A DNA stretch of 64,000 nucleotides from Toxorhynchites rutilus septentrionalis (taxonomy: Eukaryota > Arthropoda > Insecta > Diptera > Culicidae): contig NC_073746.1 in assembly GCF_029784135.1 (NCBI RefSeq), positions 115,504,035 to 115,568,034 on the forward strand. Direction: 5' to 3'. Positions 43,100 to 54,024 of the stretch are shown piece by piece. Below the pieces are notes generated by a model, which was not told where the DNA came from, did no database searches, and was given only the letters and a program-made list of their open reading frames with translations. How positions within the stretch are numbered: position 1 is the stretch's first letter; the number at the start of each line of letters is the position of its first letter. The position numbers and the translations under genes were made by a program.

Positions 43100-45104
43100 T
43101 AAGAAAATAGAAAAGAACATGTTTTGTTTTAGGATGTTTTACGATATGTTCTTCAAATTTCTGAAATACTGTTACATGACGATCTGTTAATAAATTATTT
43201 TAGTATTGAATTGAATTAGAGGAGATTTTAATTATTTGTGTGAATTTCGATTCTTATTTCGACGCTTATAACAATATGATTTCATACCTTCTATCTTGAA
43301 CGGCTGGTTCATTTTAGTTTTCGATAATATTTAATAAATTCTATCCCTTAGAAAAGAATCGCTGACTCTTAGAAACGTCCTGAGATGAATTCGTTTGAAG
43401 AAATCATTTCAAAATGTTTAGCGAAACTAAGGTTGACGCGAATACCTAGACAAAGTTGCACAATTACTGATCGAGATTCATTGAGGCCGCAGATTGTATC
43501 TCACATATTCATTCACTGTCTCAGCTAATTATTCCCCCGGCACTGTTGCACTAGTGCAAACAAAAAACACATTAACGCGTCCCATTAGGGCGATGAAAAG
43601 GTAAGAAAACTATAGTCCAACAAAACGTTGCACCGAAAGCCCGAGGCGATGGGATACCATTTACTACTTTATATGGGTTTCTCGTTTCGCGTCTACAATT
43701 CTACCATTCTACCGAACGCTCCCAATTATCATAATAATGCAAAATATGTTTATGTCGATTTTATAATCCGCGCGCTCGGTGCATACGTGTGTATGTATGC
43801 ATGTATTAAAGTGGGTGTGTGCGTGTTCGCGGATGCGGGGGTGAAATAAACTACAAAGAATGCGAACCCGTTGGGCGCCCATCCGGGGCGAGTGCAAATT
43901 CAATAAAACGTGTAATGTTTGCTTTTTTATGATTTACAGGCCATAAATCAGGATGGGGTAAATTGGATCGTTTCACCGGGCGAATATTTGCGCGGCGAGC
44001 GAATGTTGAAGGTGATCATTTTCCCTCGCCCTCGTCCCATCGGGGAAGATCTGTTTTTTATTCTTCCCAAGAAAACAACCACCACGCGGAAGAGTGTTAA
44101 TTGAACAGGGAGCCCGCGGGCAGTTTCGTTCCGCGGTACTGCCACGGAAGATCGCCTCGGAAATGGTCGTGGCTGGCGTTAACTAGCTAACGATCCCCGG
44201 CTGGTTATCGTCAACACTTAGCCAAGGCACTGCATTTCTGTACACTGCTGGTGGGATGCCATCGGGAATGTGCGATTGAGAATGATCACGGGGTGGGGAA
44301 CCATTACTCGGGGGCTGGCTTTCCGTGGAATCTAGCTCACAAAAGCTCGGACTCCATGATGAAAGCGAATAATGGAGGCTGGCTGCAATTATCGGGACAC
44401 ACAGGATAAGTTGAATGTTTAAAAGAAACTGATAAGATGATGGGAAAATTATGTTGCATTCTCACGAATCCTGTTACACCTCCCTTTTTGAAATCGTCCT
44501 AAAATACAAATTTTAAAAACATATATTTATGATTCGAATGAAAGTTTGTATTCCGTTTGGGCTGGAGGAAATATGAGTCTTCCACAGCTATTGGGATCAA
44601 CTTTTGAAAAGGGGGTATCGATTTTAATAAGAGAGATCTTTGATAATTCATATCTTAAAAACTATGAGTCCTACCTGTAAAATACATTTTATAGCAAATA
44701 AATTTGTTGTTGTCAAATACATAAGCCAGATATGCCATCAGAACAAAATATTTCATGTCTATTGTTTAAATCAGCCGGTCACCACACAGATGTAATTACA
44801 ATCAGTCTCAATAAATATCTCAAAGCAACAACATCGTTTTTTCATCTCGTTCTCGATCAGCTCCTTTTTCCAGCGTTGGAATTACAGAAATTTAGAATTT
44901 TGTCGTTCTTTTGGATAAATCTCCTCTCGTACTCGAAATTCGCGAATTTTTCTTAGTGTCGTCTCGAACACTACTGAAATAGTGTCTAAGAAAGAGTTAT
45001 AGAGTATCGATGTTCAAACGTGAAAATAATATACACTGAGAAAAAAAATAGTATTAGGTTTTTTATTTACAAAAAAAACCTTCATTTTGGATTATCTAAA
45101 ATAC
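43100..45104. other. No recognised gene; partly TE-poor
   Basis: 43.4-44.4 kb is GC-richer and single-copy-looking, with a short TG-rich stretch at about 43785-43830. ORFs up to 74 codons show no motif. The end of the stretch (44.5-45.1 kb) is AT-rich. Confidence 0.3.
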
Positions 45105-45505
45105 ATTCAAAAAAATAAGTCCAAGATGGTAAAATTATTTTTGACGTACTTGGTGGAATTTTTATGAATTTTTGAAACTTCGAATTCTTGTATGTTAACA
45201 ATCATTTTTAGCCACAAATGATGAATCCTGATGTGATTTAAAAAAAAAGCTCATTATCAATCTCCTTCTAAATGCAGCCATTCTCGAGATATTTAAAAAA
45301 ATATTTCTAAATTATTGTCTTTGTAATAGTAAATAGGCCTTTCCAATATGTTCGTCGTGTTTTACCGTCATTTTCGTAATTTTTTTTGAATTTGTTTATA
45401 ATTTCGAACAACTTTTCCAAATACATCATTATGGTAAAAATATATGTTTGGGAGTTCCGTTAAAAAACATTAGAGACATGTGGGTTAATACAAAACGTAG
45501 CGATA
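45105..45505 (+). repeat. Dispersed AT-rich repeat, copy at 45 kb
   Basis: Reverse complement of the 3711-4115 copy across the body. The outer piece with CATGTGGGTTAATACAAAAC (45478 on) is in the same orientation as its partner at 3716, that is, flipped relative to the body. Confidence 0.6.
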
Positions 45506-45894
45506 CTAAAATAAATTTTTTGTTAATCTTGTAACAAACTTTTAAATTGTCATTCGTGCCACACAATCAAAACATGAACAGCTTTCAAAGTAGAATTGAA
45601 ATCCCAAGAACACAAATACACCTCGTTGGGTTCAAAAATAATTGCGTTATGCCTAGATTGTACCTAAAGTCAGGTATCCTTAAGGTACCTCTGTATATAA
45701 AGTTACTCAAATTCAAAAATCGTTCATCAGTTAAACAATCTTCCTTTTAAGGTTAATAACAGTATACCACAATGGACTGCAACCAAATTTTCTCGTTTCG
45801 TGGACCGTCTCCGAAAACCAGTAAGAATTGTTCATCTGAAAAACGTTTCTTAACTGAAATGAAGTTCAAAACCAGTATTGGAATGATTCAAGCG

Positions 45895-46925
45895 GATTAA
45901 ACAGAGACATGGTCTAAAGACATATAAAAAGCAAAAAGTAGCAAAAAAAAACACCGGAGTAGCATGATCGCGCTAAAACACGAGCTCGAAAGCTATATGA
46001 GCGTATTTTGAACAATCCCAACCAGTGCATTCTCATGGATGACGAAACATACTTCAAAGAGGATCCCAGAATGCTGCGGGGACTTCAATGTTATACCAAA
46101 TCAATTGGAGAGAGTGTACCATTTGTGGATACGACTGTTGCAATGGAACAATTCGGTCAAAAAGTGCTCATTTAGCAAGCCATTTGCACGTGTGGTCTGC
46201 GATCGTCAACTTTTGACGTAGAACTACGTCTTTCAGGAAGGGTGCCAAATCAGAAAACAGGTCAGGTTTTTGTGAAATAAGGTTAACGTTAATAACTATT
46301 TTCACAGTGAACAAATTCTGATACTTTGTACACCAAAAAACCAGTTTATGAAAATGAAATTTAATGAATTAATGAAAATTGGAAGCTTTTTCATTTTCCT
46401 ATATATATGTATTGCCGATTTGTGTGCATTCCCGAACAGAGCTGTCAATAACGAGCAACTGATACAACTGATACATTCGGAAACTGCGGTCGTGTCCTAG
46501 ATACAGCCTATCACAATTTTTTTTTCACAAAAGAGACTATAAATGCTCAAATTTATGTGGAAGAATGCTTGAAGAAGAGATTGCTTCCACTTTATAGAAA
46601 GCACGAGGTTCCTCTTCTATTCTGGCTTCTATTGGCATCGACACATTATTCCGAATCAACTCCACAATGGTTTTCGGAAAACAACATCATGTTCGTCGAA
46701 AAAGCCCTCAACCCACCTGATTGTCCCCAGCTGCGGCCAATTGAACGTTACTGGGCAATTGTCAAGGCCAAGTTCAAGAAGGAAGGTGTAGTGTCTAAAA
46801 TTATGTCACAGTTCAAGAAGAATTAGTCTGTAGCGTCCGGAAAGTGCACAAAGACTACGGTGCAGACTTTGATGAGACGAGTTAAATCTAAGGTTAGATC
46901 ATTTTTTCTAAATCATGGATGTAAG
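45895..46925 (+). pseudogene. DD37E-type (ITmD37E-like) transposase, broken and interrupted
   Basis: Pieces in order: GLKTYKKQKVAKKNT; after a frame change RARKLYERILNNPNQCILMD and DETYFKEDPRMLRGLQCYT with the first Asp (46037-46075); TTVAMEQFGQKVLI.QAICTC; the insert 46208-46527; NAQIYVEECLKKRLLPLYRK; LASTHYSES where the second catalytic Asp should precede LAS but is Leu; PPDCPQLRPIERYWAIVKAK with the Glu; and, past a stop at 46824-46826, TTVQTLMRRVKSKVRSFF. This block order matches the mosquito DD37E families I know. The 5' and 3' element ends were not found. Confidence 0.75.
46208..46527 (+). mobile_element. Insert within the DD37E pseudogene, related to 21147-21440
   Basis: Starts TTGACGTAGAACTACGTCTT and GGGTGCCAAATCAGAAAACA as at 21147, contains TTCCCGAACAGAGCTGTCAA as at 21410, and ends TGCGGTCGTGTCCTAGATAC, which resembles 23157-23180. 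The protein frame before (AICTCGLRSST) and after (TINAQIYVEE) fixes the borders within about 15 bp. It is a non-autonomous or deleted copy of the element around 21.1-23.2 kb. Confidence 0.6.
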
Positions 46926-46944
46926 CAATGTAAACTTAATATTA

Positions 46945-48184
46945 GGTGTACCGGTAAGTTTCTTCGGTTTTACAACAGATGGCGTAACTTGATTATTGTT
47001 CCAGTGAATCAAATTTTCAGACATTAGTTGGAAAGCTATTGTCATTGTGTGTCTTTTTCAGTGTATGTTAAAAAGTTGAAGCGTAAACAACATAGTTTAT
47101 TGCCACTTCGAATATGTCGAATTTCGTACCAACGAGAGTGTTTTTGCGGGGAGTGTTACTTCATTACTTCAATATATTTATGAAGAAAAAAGCTGCGGAA
47201 AGTCATCGCATTTTGGTGGAAGTTTATGGTGACCATGCTAAAACTGAGCGAACGTGTCAGACGTGGTTTGCACGGTTTAAAAGCGGTAATTTTGACTTGG
47301 AAGACGAAGAACGTTCCGGACCGCCAAAAAAGTTTGAAGATGAAGAATTGGAGGCTTTACTCGATCAAGATTGGTTACAAACGCAACAAGAACTTGCAGA
47401 TACACTTGGAGTAGCTCAACAAACATTATTCGATCGTTTAAAAGCAATGGGAATGATCCGAAAGATAGGACATTGAGTGCCGAATGAATCGACGCCACGA
47501 GATGTCGAAGGCTGTTTTTTCATGTGCGAGGAACTGCTCCAACGGCATAAAAGAAAGGGTTTTTTGCATCGAATCGTTACTGGATATGAAAAGTGAGTCC
47601 ATTACAACAATCCAAAACGTCGGGCAACGTATGGATATCCCGGCCATGCATCAACATCGACGGCCGCGCGGAATATTCACAGCCAGAAGGTTATGCTGTC
47701 TATTTGGTGGGACCAGCTGGGTGTGGTGTACTATGAGCTGCTAAAACTGATTGAAACCATTACGGTGGACCTCTACCGACGACAATTGATACGTTTGAGC
47801 CGTGCACTGAAGGAAAAACGGCCACAATATAGCAAAGACACCAGAAAGTAATTTTGCAGCACGATAATGCTCGCCGCATATCGCGAAACCGGTTGAAACA
47901 TACTTGGAAATGCTGAAATGGGAGGTCCTATCCCACCGCCGTATTCTCCAGACATTGCTCCGTCCGATTACTACCTTTTTGATGGAGTCTAAAATGGGAT
48001 CGATTCATGGTTAGTCGACAAACCGGCCGATTATTCCCGCAAAGGGATCCGTGAATTGCTAGAAAGATGGGAAAAAGTTGTGACTAGCGATGGGCATTAC
48101 TTTGAATATTAAATTTGTAAACATTTTTGCATATTGAAGCACTAATTTTTGAAAAAAAAAAACGAAGAAACTTACCGGTACTCC
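46945..48184 (+). mobile_element. mariner (DD34D) element, second subfamily, inactive
   Basis: Ends GGTGTACCGGTAAGTTTCTT at the left and GGAGTACCGGTAAGTTTCTT read inward at the right; TA precedes the left end. About 1.24 kb, with one broken transposase on the plus strand. The ends differ entirely from those of the 40.4-kb mariner. Confidence 0.85.
47114..48110 (+). pseudogene. mariner DD34D transposase, broken
   Basis: ATG 47114 opens MSNFVPTRVFLRGVLLHYFN with helix-turn-helix one, SGPPKKFEDEELEALLDQDW linker, and helix-turn-helix two to RKIGH, then TGA at 47474-47476. Same-frame and shifted remains continue: HRIVTGYEKWVHYNN, in which the first catalytic Asp is Tyr; MLSIWWDQLGVVYYELLKLI; VILQHDNAR with Asp two; and SPDIAPSDYYLF with Asp three (about 47944-47980). 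Several frameshifts and stops. The first 120 codons remain an open DNA-binding domain, which could be translated, but there is no sign of host use. Confidence 0.85.
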
Positions 48185-48387
48185 TTTTATTATTTCACAA
48201 AATTCGCTTTTAGGAAAACTTTCTGAATGTTTTCAGTTTTATATTGATGTTTGAAAGTTTAAGAATAATTTTTGATACACTACTAATCAAACTTCATCAT
48301 TGCTTTTGCAGAACCACGCAAACCCAACGGTTCTTTTCTGGACCACCAACAAGTTCGCAATAGTTGAATTTCATGTTAATAACAATT

Positions 48388-48745
48388 TTATCAAACGAGC
48401 AAATGAAACCAAATTAGGCATGTGGAGGTTTTAGGGTGCAATCAATGTGTCTATGGTGGTAAGATACTCCACTCCCTCTCTACGGGGGGGTACCATACAA
48501 ATAAAACTCAAATTTCTGCATTGCTCGAGAATTAATCAAGCAAATTAAACCAAATTTGTCAAGCGAAGGTTTCAGGGGACACGGGGTTCTTACTGCCATA
48601 CAAATGAAGCATACATTTCTGCATAATTTAAGAACTAATCAAACAAACGGAACCAAATTTGACATGTGGAGGTTTTAGGAAGCAATAAATGTTTTTATGG
48701 TGGTTTGACACTTCTTTCCCTCTCTCTTAAGAGGGGCTCCCATAC
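48388..48745 (+). repeat. Array of Helitron-like family A ~125-bp units
   Basis: About three units: CAAATGAAACCAAATTAGGC, TGTGGAGGTTTTAGGGTGCA, CCATACAAATGAAGCATACA, with C- and G-runs between. The family A body and 3' terminus are absent; a SINE starts where they would follow. Confidence 0.6.
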
Positions 48746-48749
48746 AAAT

Positions 48750-48880
48750 GATGTTGCACCTTCAGATTATCACAGGTTCAAGTCCTTACAAAATTCACTT
48801 AAGTGCAAGCTGAGACGAACCAGCCCAGGAGGCTGAAAGTCTCAAAAATAAAGAATAAAAAAAAAAAAAAAAAAAAAAAG
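48750..48880 (+). mobile_element. SINE fragment with B box and A-tail
   Basis: B box GGTTCAAGTCC at 48775-48785, body GACGAACCAGCCCAGGAGGC then TGAAAGTC (same family as 24893-25029), and an A-run of about 23 ending at 48880. No clear A box or target duplication. Confidence 0.65.
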
Positions 48881-48881
48881 G

Positions 48882-50211
48882 CAGCTTACCGAATCCGGAG
48901 GTTACGAGGTCTATGACGGCGAGTTCATAAGAGACATGGTTCGTGGCGAATCCTATAAATATCTTGGATTCCGACAGCTCACCGGGATTCGCCACTCCGA
49001 CATCAAGACGGAGCTGCGAGACAAGTTCTTGAGTCGAGTGAACTGTGTCCTGAAGGTCAGCAGGGATCAACACATTCGCGGTTATCCTGCTGACCTTCAG
49101 TTTTGGTGTAGTCAAATGGAGCAAAACTGACCTAGAGGACCTTGAGAGGAGGATGAGGAAAGCATTTAAAGAGGCCGGAATGCACCATCCTCAATCGGCA
49201 CTGGAGAGAGTTTCACTGCCACGCAAAGAAGGGGGACTTGGAATAGTCGACATATCTGCACTGTGTGTTGCCCAGGTACGACAACTGCGCGAGTACTTCG
49301 CAGAACGCGCCAACCAAAACGCGCTATACCGGGCTGTCTGCGCCGCCGACAGAGGATACAGCGCTCTGCACTTGGCGCAAGCGGAGTACCAACTCAACTG
49401 CAATCTGCAGACAGTGGAGGAGAAGATTGCAGCTTGGAAGCAGAAGGCAGTGCATGGTGCCCACCCCCATCAACTGGATCGGCCACACGTCGACAAGGCC
49501 GCATCTAATCTGTGGCTAACGCGTGGTGAACTCTCTTCAGTAGTAGAAGCCGACATGATAGCCATCCAGGACAGGATAATGCCGACGAGAAACTGCAGGC
49601 GGTACGTCTGGCATCAAGACGTTGATGACATTTGCCGGATGTGCCATCAACCAGGTGAAAACATAGAGCACATTATGGGAGGCTGTCCCGTTTTGGCCAA
49701 CGCAGCCTACACCGAGCGCCACAACAACGTGGCCCGTATTGTTCATCGACAACTGGCGCTCCAATGTGCTCTACTGGAAGACAACGTACCAAACTACCGG
49801 TACCTGCCTGCACCTGTCCTGGAAAATGACCGTTTCAAGCTGTACTGGGATCGCACTGTTCTGACCGACCTCTCGATCCACCACAACCGGCCAGATATAA
49901 TGGTTTACGACAAGAGCGACCGCAAAGTCACCATCATCGATGTCGCTTTTCCACTGAACCAGAATCTGGAGGAGACCCACGGTCGCAAAATCTGCAAGTA
50001 CCGACCATTGGCTGTGGAGCTCAAGGAACTGTGGGGGCTAAGGGAGGTCCCAAGAATTGTTCCAGTCGTTCTCTCTGGAACTGGAATTGTCCCGAAGACA
50101 CTTCTGGAAGCGCTAAAGGTGTTGAACATGGAGAAGGAATTGGCCGGCATCCAAAAGTCGGTCATCCTTAGCACCTGCGCGATTGTCCGACAATTTCTCG
50201 GTCAGGACTGA
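48882..50211 (+). pseudogene. LINE C-terminal part with restriction-like endonuclease (R2/R4-type)
   Basis: The frame to 49064 ends the RT/thumb region (ESYKYLGFRQLTGIRHSDIK). After a frameshift at an inverted duplication (49050-49100) it continues INTFAVILLTFSFGVVKW, then uninterrupted from about 49146 to TGA 50209-50211 for some 350 codons. A CCHC zinc knuckle CRMCHQPGENIEHIMGGC lies at about 49633-49686. The restriction-like endonuclease has RPDIMVYDKSDRKVTIIDVA at about 49888-49947 (P-D, then D-V-A) and a downstream KICKY. This RT, CCHC, PD-(D/E)xK order is that of R2/R4/NeSL-type LINEs, which carry the nuclease at the C-terminus. The RT catalytic core and N-terminus are missing (5' truncated). 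Confidence 0.8.
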
Positions 50212-50345
50212 AACAGCACGAGCATGCAGATACGTGCATTCCGCAGAGCCTAGTCCCCCTTTGGCATTCAGAAGCCCGGGGGCAGGTGAAAATTCTGGCT
50301 AGGTTCGCCTAGTTAAGAAGTGAGATAAGTCTGCCAAAAACTTAA
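50212..50345 (+). other. 3' untranslated region of the restriction-like-endonuclease LINE
   Basis: Non-coding continuation after the stop, with GCCCGGGGGCAGG near 50274-50286; it ends before the next LINE begins near 50346. No A-tail. Confidence 0.5.
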
Positions 50346-50445
50346 GTGCAAGAGCTTCGACTTTATGGGCAGCATGAAAAATGCTCTGAACAGCTTTCGA
50401 CGAGAAAGCAAGCATATTCTTGGATAGAATTTTTGAGCTGCGTAA

Positions 50446-52349
50446 TTGGCTGTTTTCAATGATTCACTCCTAGCAGTGATTAGGAGACATGCACCAATTA
50501 AGAAAAAACTAATTCATGATCCTTGTGCCCCGTGGATCAATTCCCAAATTCGAAGATTGTTTAAGAACAGATCTGAATCTTATGAATGTTGGAGGCAAGA
50601 CAAAGAAAATGAAACAAAATGGAACACTTTTGTTCGATTGAGAAATATAACAAACCGTCATATTCGTTTATCTCAACGAGAGTTTTTCACTTCTCAACTG
50701 AATGCAAACCTTCCAGCAAATAAATTATGGCACGATATAAAGCCTCAAACGAACTCCAACTGGATCAGCTAGAATTGACGTTTTAGCAACGAGTTTGAAT
50801 AACTTTTTATCTCTCATAACGTACCGCGTATTTTCACCGAGTTTCCATTAGAAAATAGTTTTACTACAAATTTTTCTTTCCCAGGTATTACCACAGATGA
50901 GGTTCTTACTGAAACTGCGTGTGCTTCATGTAACTCGATTGGAAATGATGAAATTTCACTAAAAATATTAAAGATGTCTTTCTCAGTAACGCTACCGTAC
51001 ATTACTGATCTTTTCAATTGTTGTGTCACGATATCAACTTTCCCAAGCATGTGGAAAATTGCTAGAGTAGTTCCGATTGGAAAGGTTGATAATCCTGTAA
51101 ACGAGTCAGAGTACCGACCAATTAGCATACTGCCAGCCATCTTTAAACTTTTTGAAAAGATTCTTTCAAACCAGTTGAACGAATATTTATATAGGAATGA
51201 ACTACTTTGTCGCTTTCAATCAGGCGGTGGTAAAAATTGCAGCACCACAACCGTCTTTATAAAAAATGATAACGATATTCGACGCGCTCTAGACAAAAAG
51301 ATGTTAACTGTTTTAGTGCTGCATGATTTCTGTAAAGCGTTTGATTCTATAAATCATTTGTTACTTTACAAAAAACTTGCACGCTGTTTTATGCTGCATC
51401 AAGCTATTTGTCGAACCGCTCTCAATATGTTAACTTTAACGGTACAAAATCTGATATTGTCTAGGTTGAAAGTGGCGTACCTCAAGGGTCGATTTTAGGC
51501 CCTCTATTATTTTCCATGTTCATAAATGACCTACCTAACCATATGAACTACTGCATGGTTCACCTGTATGCCGATGACTGCAAGTTATACCTATCAGGTA
51601 AGCTGAATGACTTAACGAACGTTGTAAACATGGTCAACATTGATAATGAAAATATTATTTCTTGGAGCAATAACAATGGACTTATCCTCAATGCTTGTAA
51701 GACTCAAGCTTTAATTTTTAAATCAAGACACAAGGATGTACATGGAACTCCGTCTGTCAAAATGGATACTAAGAACATAAGTTACTCGGAAGTTGTGAAA
51801 AATCTAGGCATCTTAATGGACAGTAGCCTAAACTGGAAAGCTCAGACTAATGCTGTGTGTCAGAAAGTGTACCATGCGATGCAGACCTTGGTGGCACTCA
51901 AACAATTTACCCCTCAGCATATCAAATTGAAACTTGTTCGAGTATTAATCATTCCACTATTTGTGTATGGAGATGTACTTTATGCCAAATCAATGAGCGA
52001 AAATGTTCGCAAATTGCAATTGACTTTTAATTCAGTTACCAGATTTGTGTATGGACTCAATAGATTTGACCATATCCCAGAATTTTCAAAATCAATCCTG
52101 AACTGTAGGTACAGTGAATATTTGGATTACCGAACGTGCACTATGACTTTTAAAATACTAAGAAATGGCCCAAAATCCTTGGAAAACCTTTTCGTTGCGT
52201 CATCACTTCCACGAACCCATAATTTGTTACTCCCAAGATGTGAAACAAATGTTTTGAGAGTTTCTTTCGAACATCGAGCAATAAGGCTATGGAACAGCCT
52301 GCCACGAACGATCAAATCAACAACCTCATTCCATAAATTCAAATGGTAA
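50446..52349 (+). pseudogene. LINE reverse transcriptase (jockey/CR1-type), broken
   Basis: Pre-RT region HAPIKKKLIHDPCAPWINSQ to a TAG near 50770; then a shifted frame from about 50900 with ETACASCNSIGNDEISLKIL, RPISILPAIFKLFEKILSNQ and VLHDFCKAFDSINH (first catalytic Asp region: DFCKAFD). A frameshift at about 51480 precedes GVPQGSILGPLLF, then MFINDLPNHM and the catalytic HLYADDCKLY (51565-51594). From there the frame is open to TAA 52347-52349 (277 codons), with the thumb and C-terminal region and no RNase H. The usual SGFR motif reads SGGG. An A-rich tail, AATAAATAAAAATAAAAA, ends near 52452. 5' truncated or degraded. Confidence 0.85.
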
Positions 52350-52452
52350 ATGTATTTATGTGATTAGATTCGTCATAGATAGCGGTAATAATACATACTT
52401 TGAGAACCATAATTAGGTATTATGAATTTTATAGAAATAAATAAAAATAAAA

Positions 52453-54024
52453 ATGTCTGCTCATAAATATTATGGTTTTGTTTCCCTAAGAATCGGCAGA
52501 ACTTTTCAGACAATCCTATCCAGAGAGCAATCCTGATTTTTATTTTCATTCTTTCTGATTTAAGAAAATTATGGTTGGCAACCCTGACACAATCGATTCG
52601 GTTCGGATTTTCTGTTGCCGTTCTGTATAAGGTGCATAGTATAATTTGTCGATTATTTATTAGAGAATGATTTCTTTGCGACCGATGGAGATGTAAATTT
52701 GCTAAAACTGAAAAACCTAATACTTGGAACTCAGTGTTTTAGTGTCGAGTTTTGAGAACTGCATTCGTTATGAATACAGAATACAGAGTTTTCGAGGACC
52801 AGAATTCTTGGCTACTCCCTTGGCTGAGCGGTTATCATCACACATATCATGTTCTCGTTCATCCAATTCACTGTTTGGCATTTCAACTTAACCCAACAAC
52901 AATTCTCACCTCATATGTTCCGACGAGTGAACCATTCATTCTACCCACACAGGCTCCAGGAACGGGATTTCCTAACCATCCGTAACTAAAGTTATTACAA
53001 ACATAAAAATCAACATCTACCTCGGTTATAACCGTGCGATCCTCAAGCAGATGCCCTCCCACCCGTTAGTCTCCTCGGGGTTCTCTGCGTCAGATCGCCT
53101 CCAAACGCCAGTTTCACACTGACACACAAAAAAGCAACGTCTCGCGCTGATCGCCCAGCGACCGTAAAGAATAGAGCGGGAATTAGGAATTGATTGAGTA
53201 TTAATAGGTTCTGTTCTCCTTTTGCGGACACCCGCCTGCCTGGGATCTCGTCGTATCTCTTGCGCAAACACACACTCGGGCAGCAGGCCAGACCTCATTT
53301 CCAGGATAAACGCGCGTTCTAGAGGGCCGAACCTCCTCGCGCAGAAGGTCAAGGAAACCGATTGCCGATTGTGTGTGTGTGTGTGTGTGTGTGGAACTAG
53401 GGGAAAGGAAGGCAAAACCCGAAACGCCGAAGAAAGACAACAACAACGGAAAATGTTTAAAATAATGTGTTTTGGTCCCAGCATGGCGCTTTTGTTAATC
53501 TAATACGCCCTAGGGGGGCTTGCCTTTGTGACGATCCGCTAATCACCTGTTAGTGGGTTCGGTTTGTCGATCGTCGTCGCCGCGCGTTGCATGTCTGCCG
53601 AAGATCTCGATGATATGCCCCGATCGCACTGTGCGCCAACACAAAAAAAAGCCTGTGCGAAACCGGGGATTCTTGGAAACAGTGCAATTGCACCTGAGAG
53701 CCTTGATCGTGCGATATTCGGCAATTATTTTGGAATGAAATTGTCCCATCTGATTCATAAATTGACGTCTCCGTAAACATTCTTAAACTCAATTAGTTCC
53801 CGCCACGTAATTTGAATTTCCTAAAAGGGGCCGCCAGCGACCTCTGTCTCGGGTTGCGGTTGGAAAGGTTGGAAATGAAACCGACCCCGAACCCGAAATA
53901 TCAACGACCGATCAGATTGAATGGATTAATTTATCATCAAAATTATATGTGACACATGTGGCGCTTGATCTGGACATCTTTGGGACGATGTTTTTCATGA
54001 GAACATTTTTTCTATTCATTTCAG
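52453..54024. other. Probable intron upstream of the aristaless exons
   Basis: No transposon recognised. It contains a (GT)11-12 run at 53371-53393 and overlapping ORFs on both strands up to 152 codons without motifs; these probably reflect GC-richer noncoding sequence. It ends with the acceptor TTCATTTCAG at 54015-54024. Confidence 0.5.
53371..53393. repeat. (GT)n microsatellite
   Basis: About 11-12 GT units. It lies in the presumed last long intron of the homeobox gene. Confidence 0.9.

Noticed and set aside
50446..50448. TTG at 50446 as a LINE ORF start
   Set aside because: No ATG and no start context; the LINE is probably 5' truncated, so the true start is outside the copy.
53026..53503. 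Overlapping long ORFs on both strands near the homeobox exons
   Set aside because: No motif, low-complexity GT/CA stretch inside, and mutual overlap on opposite strands; likely intronic GC-rich sequence.
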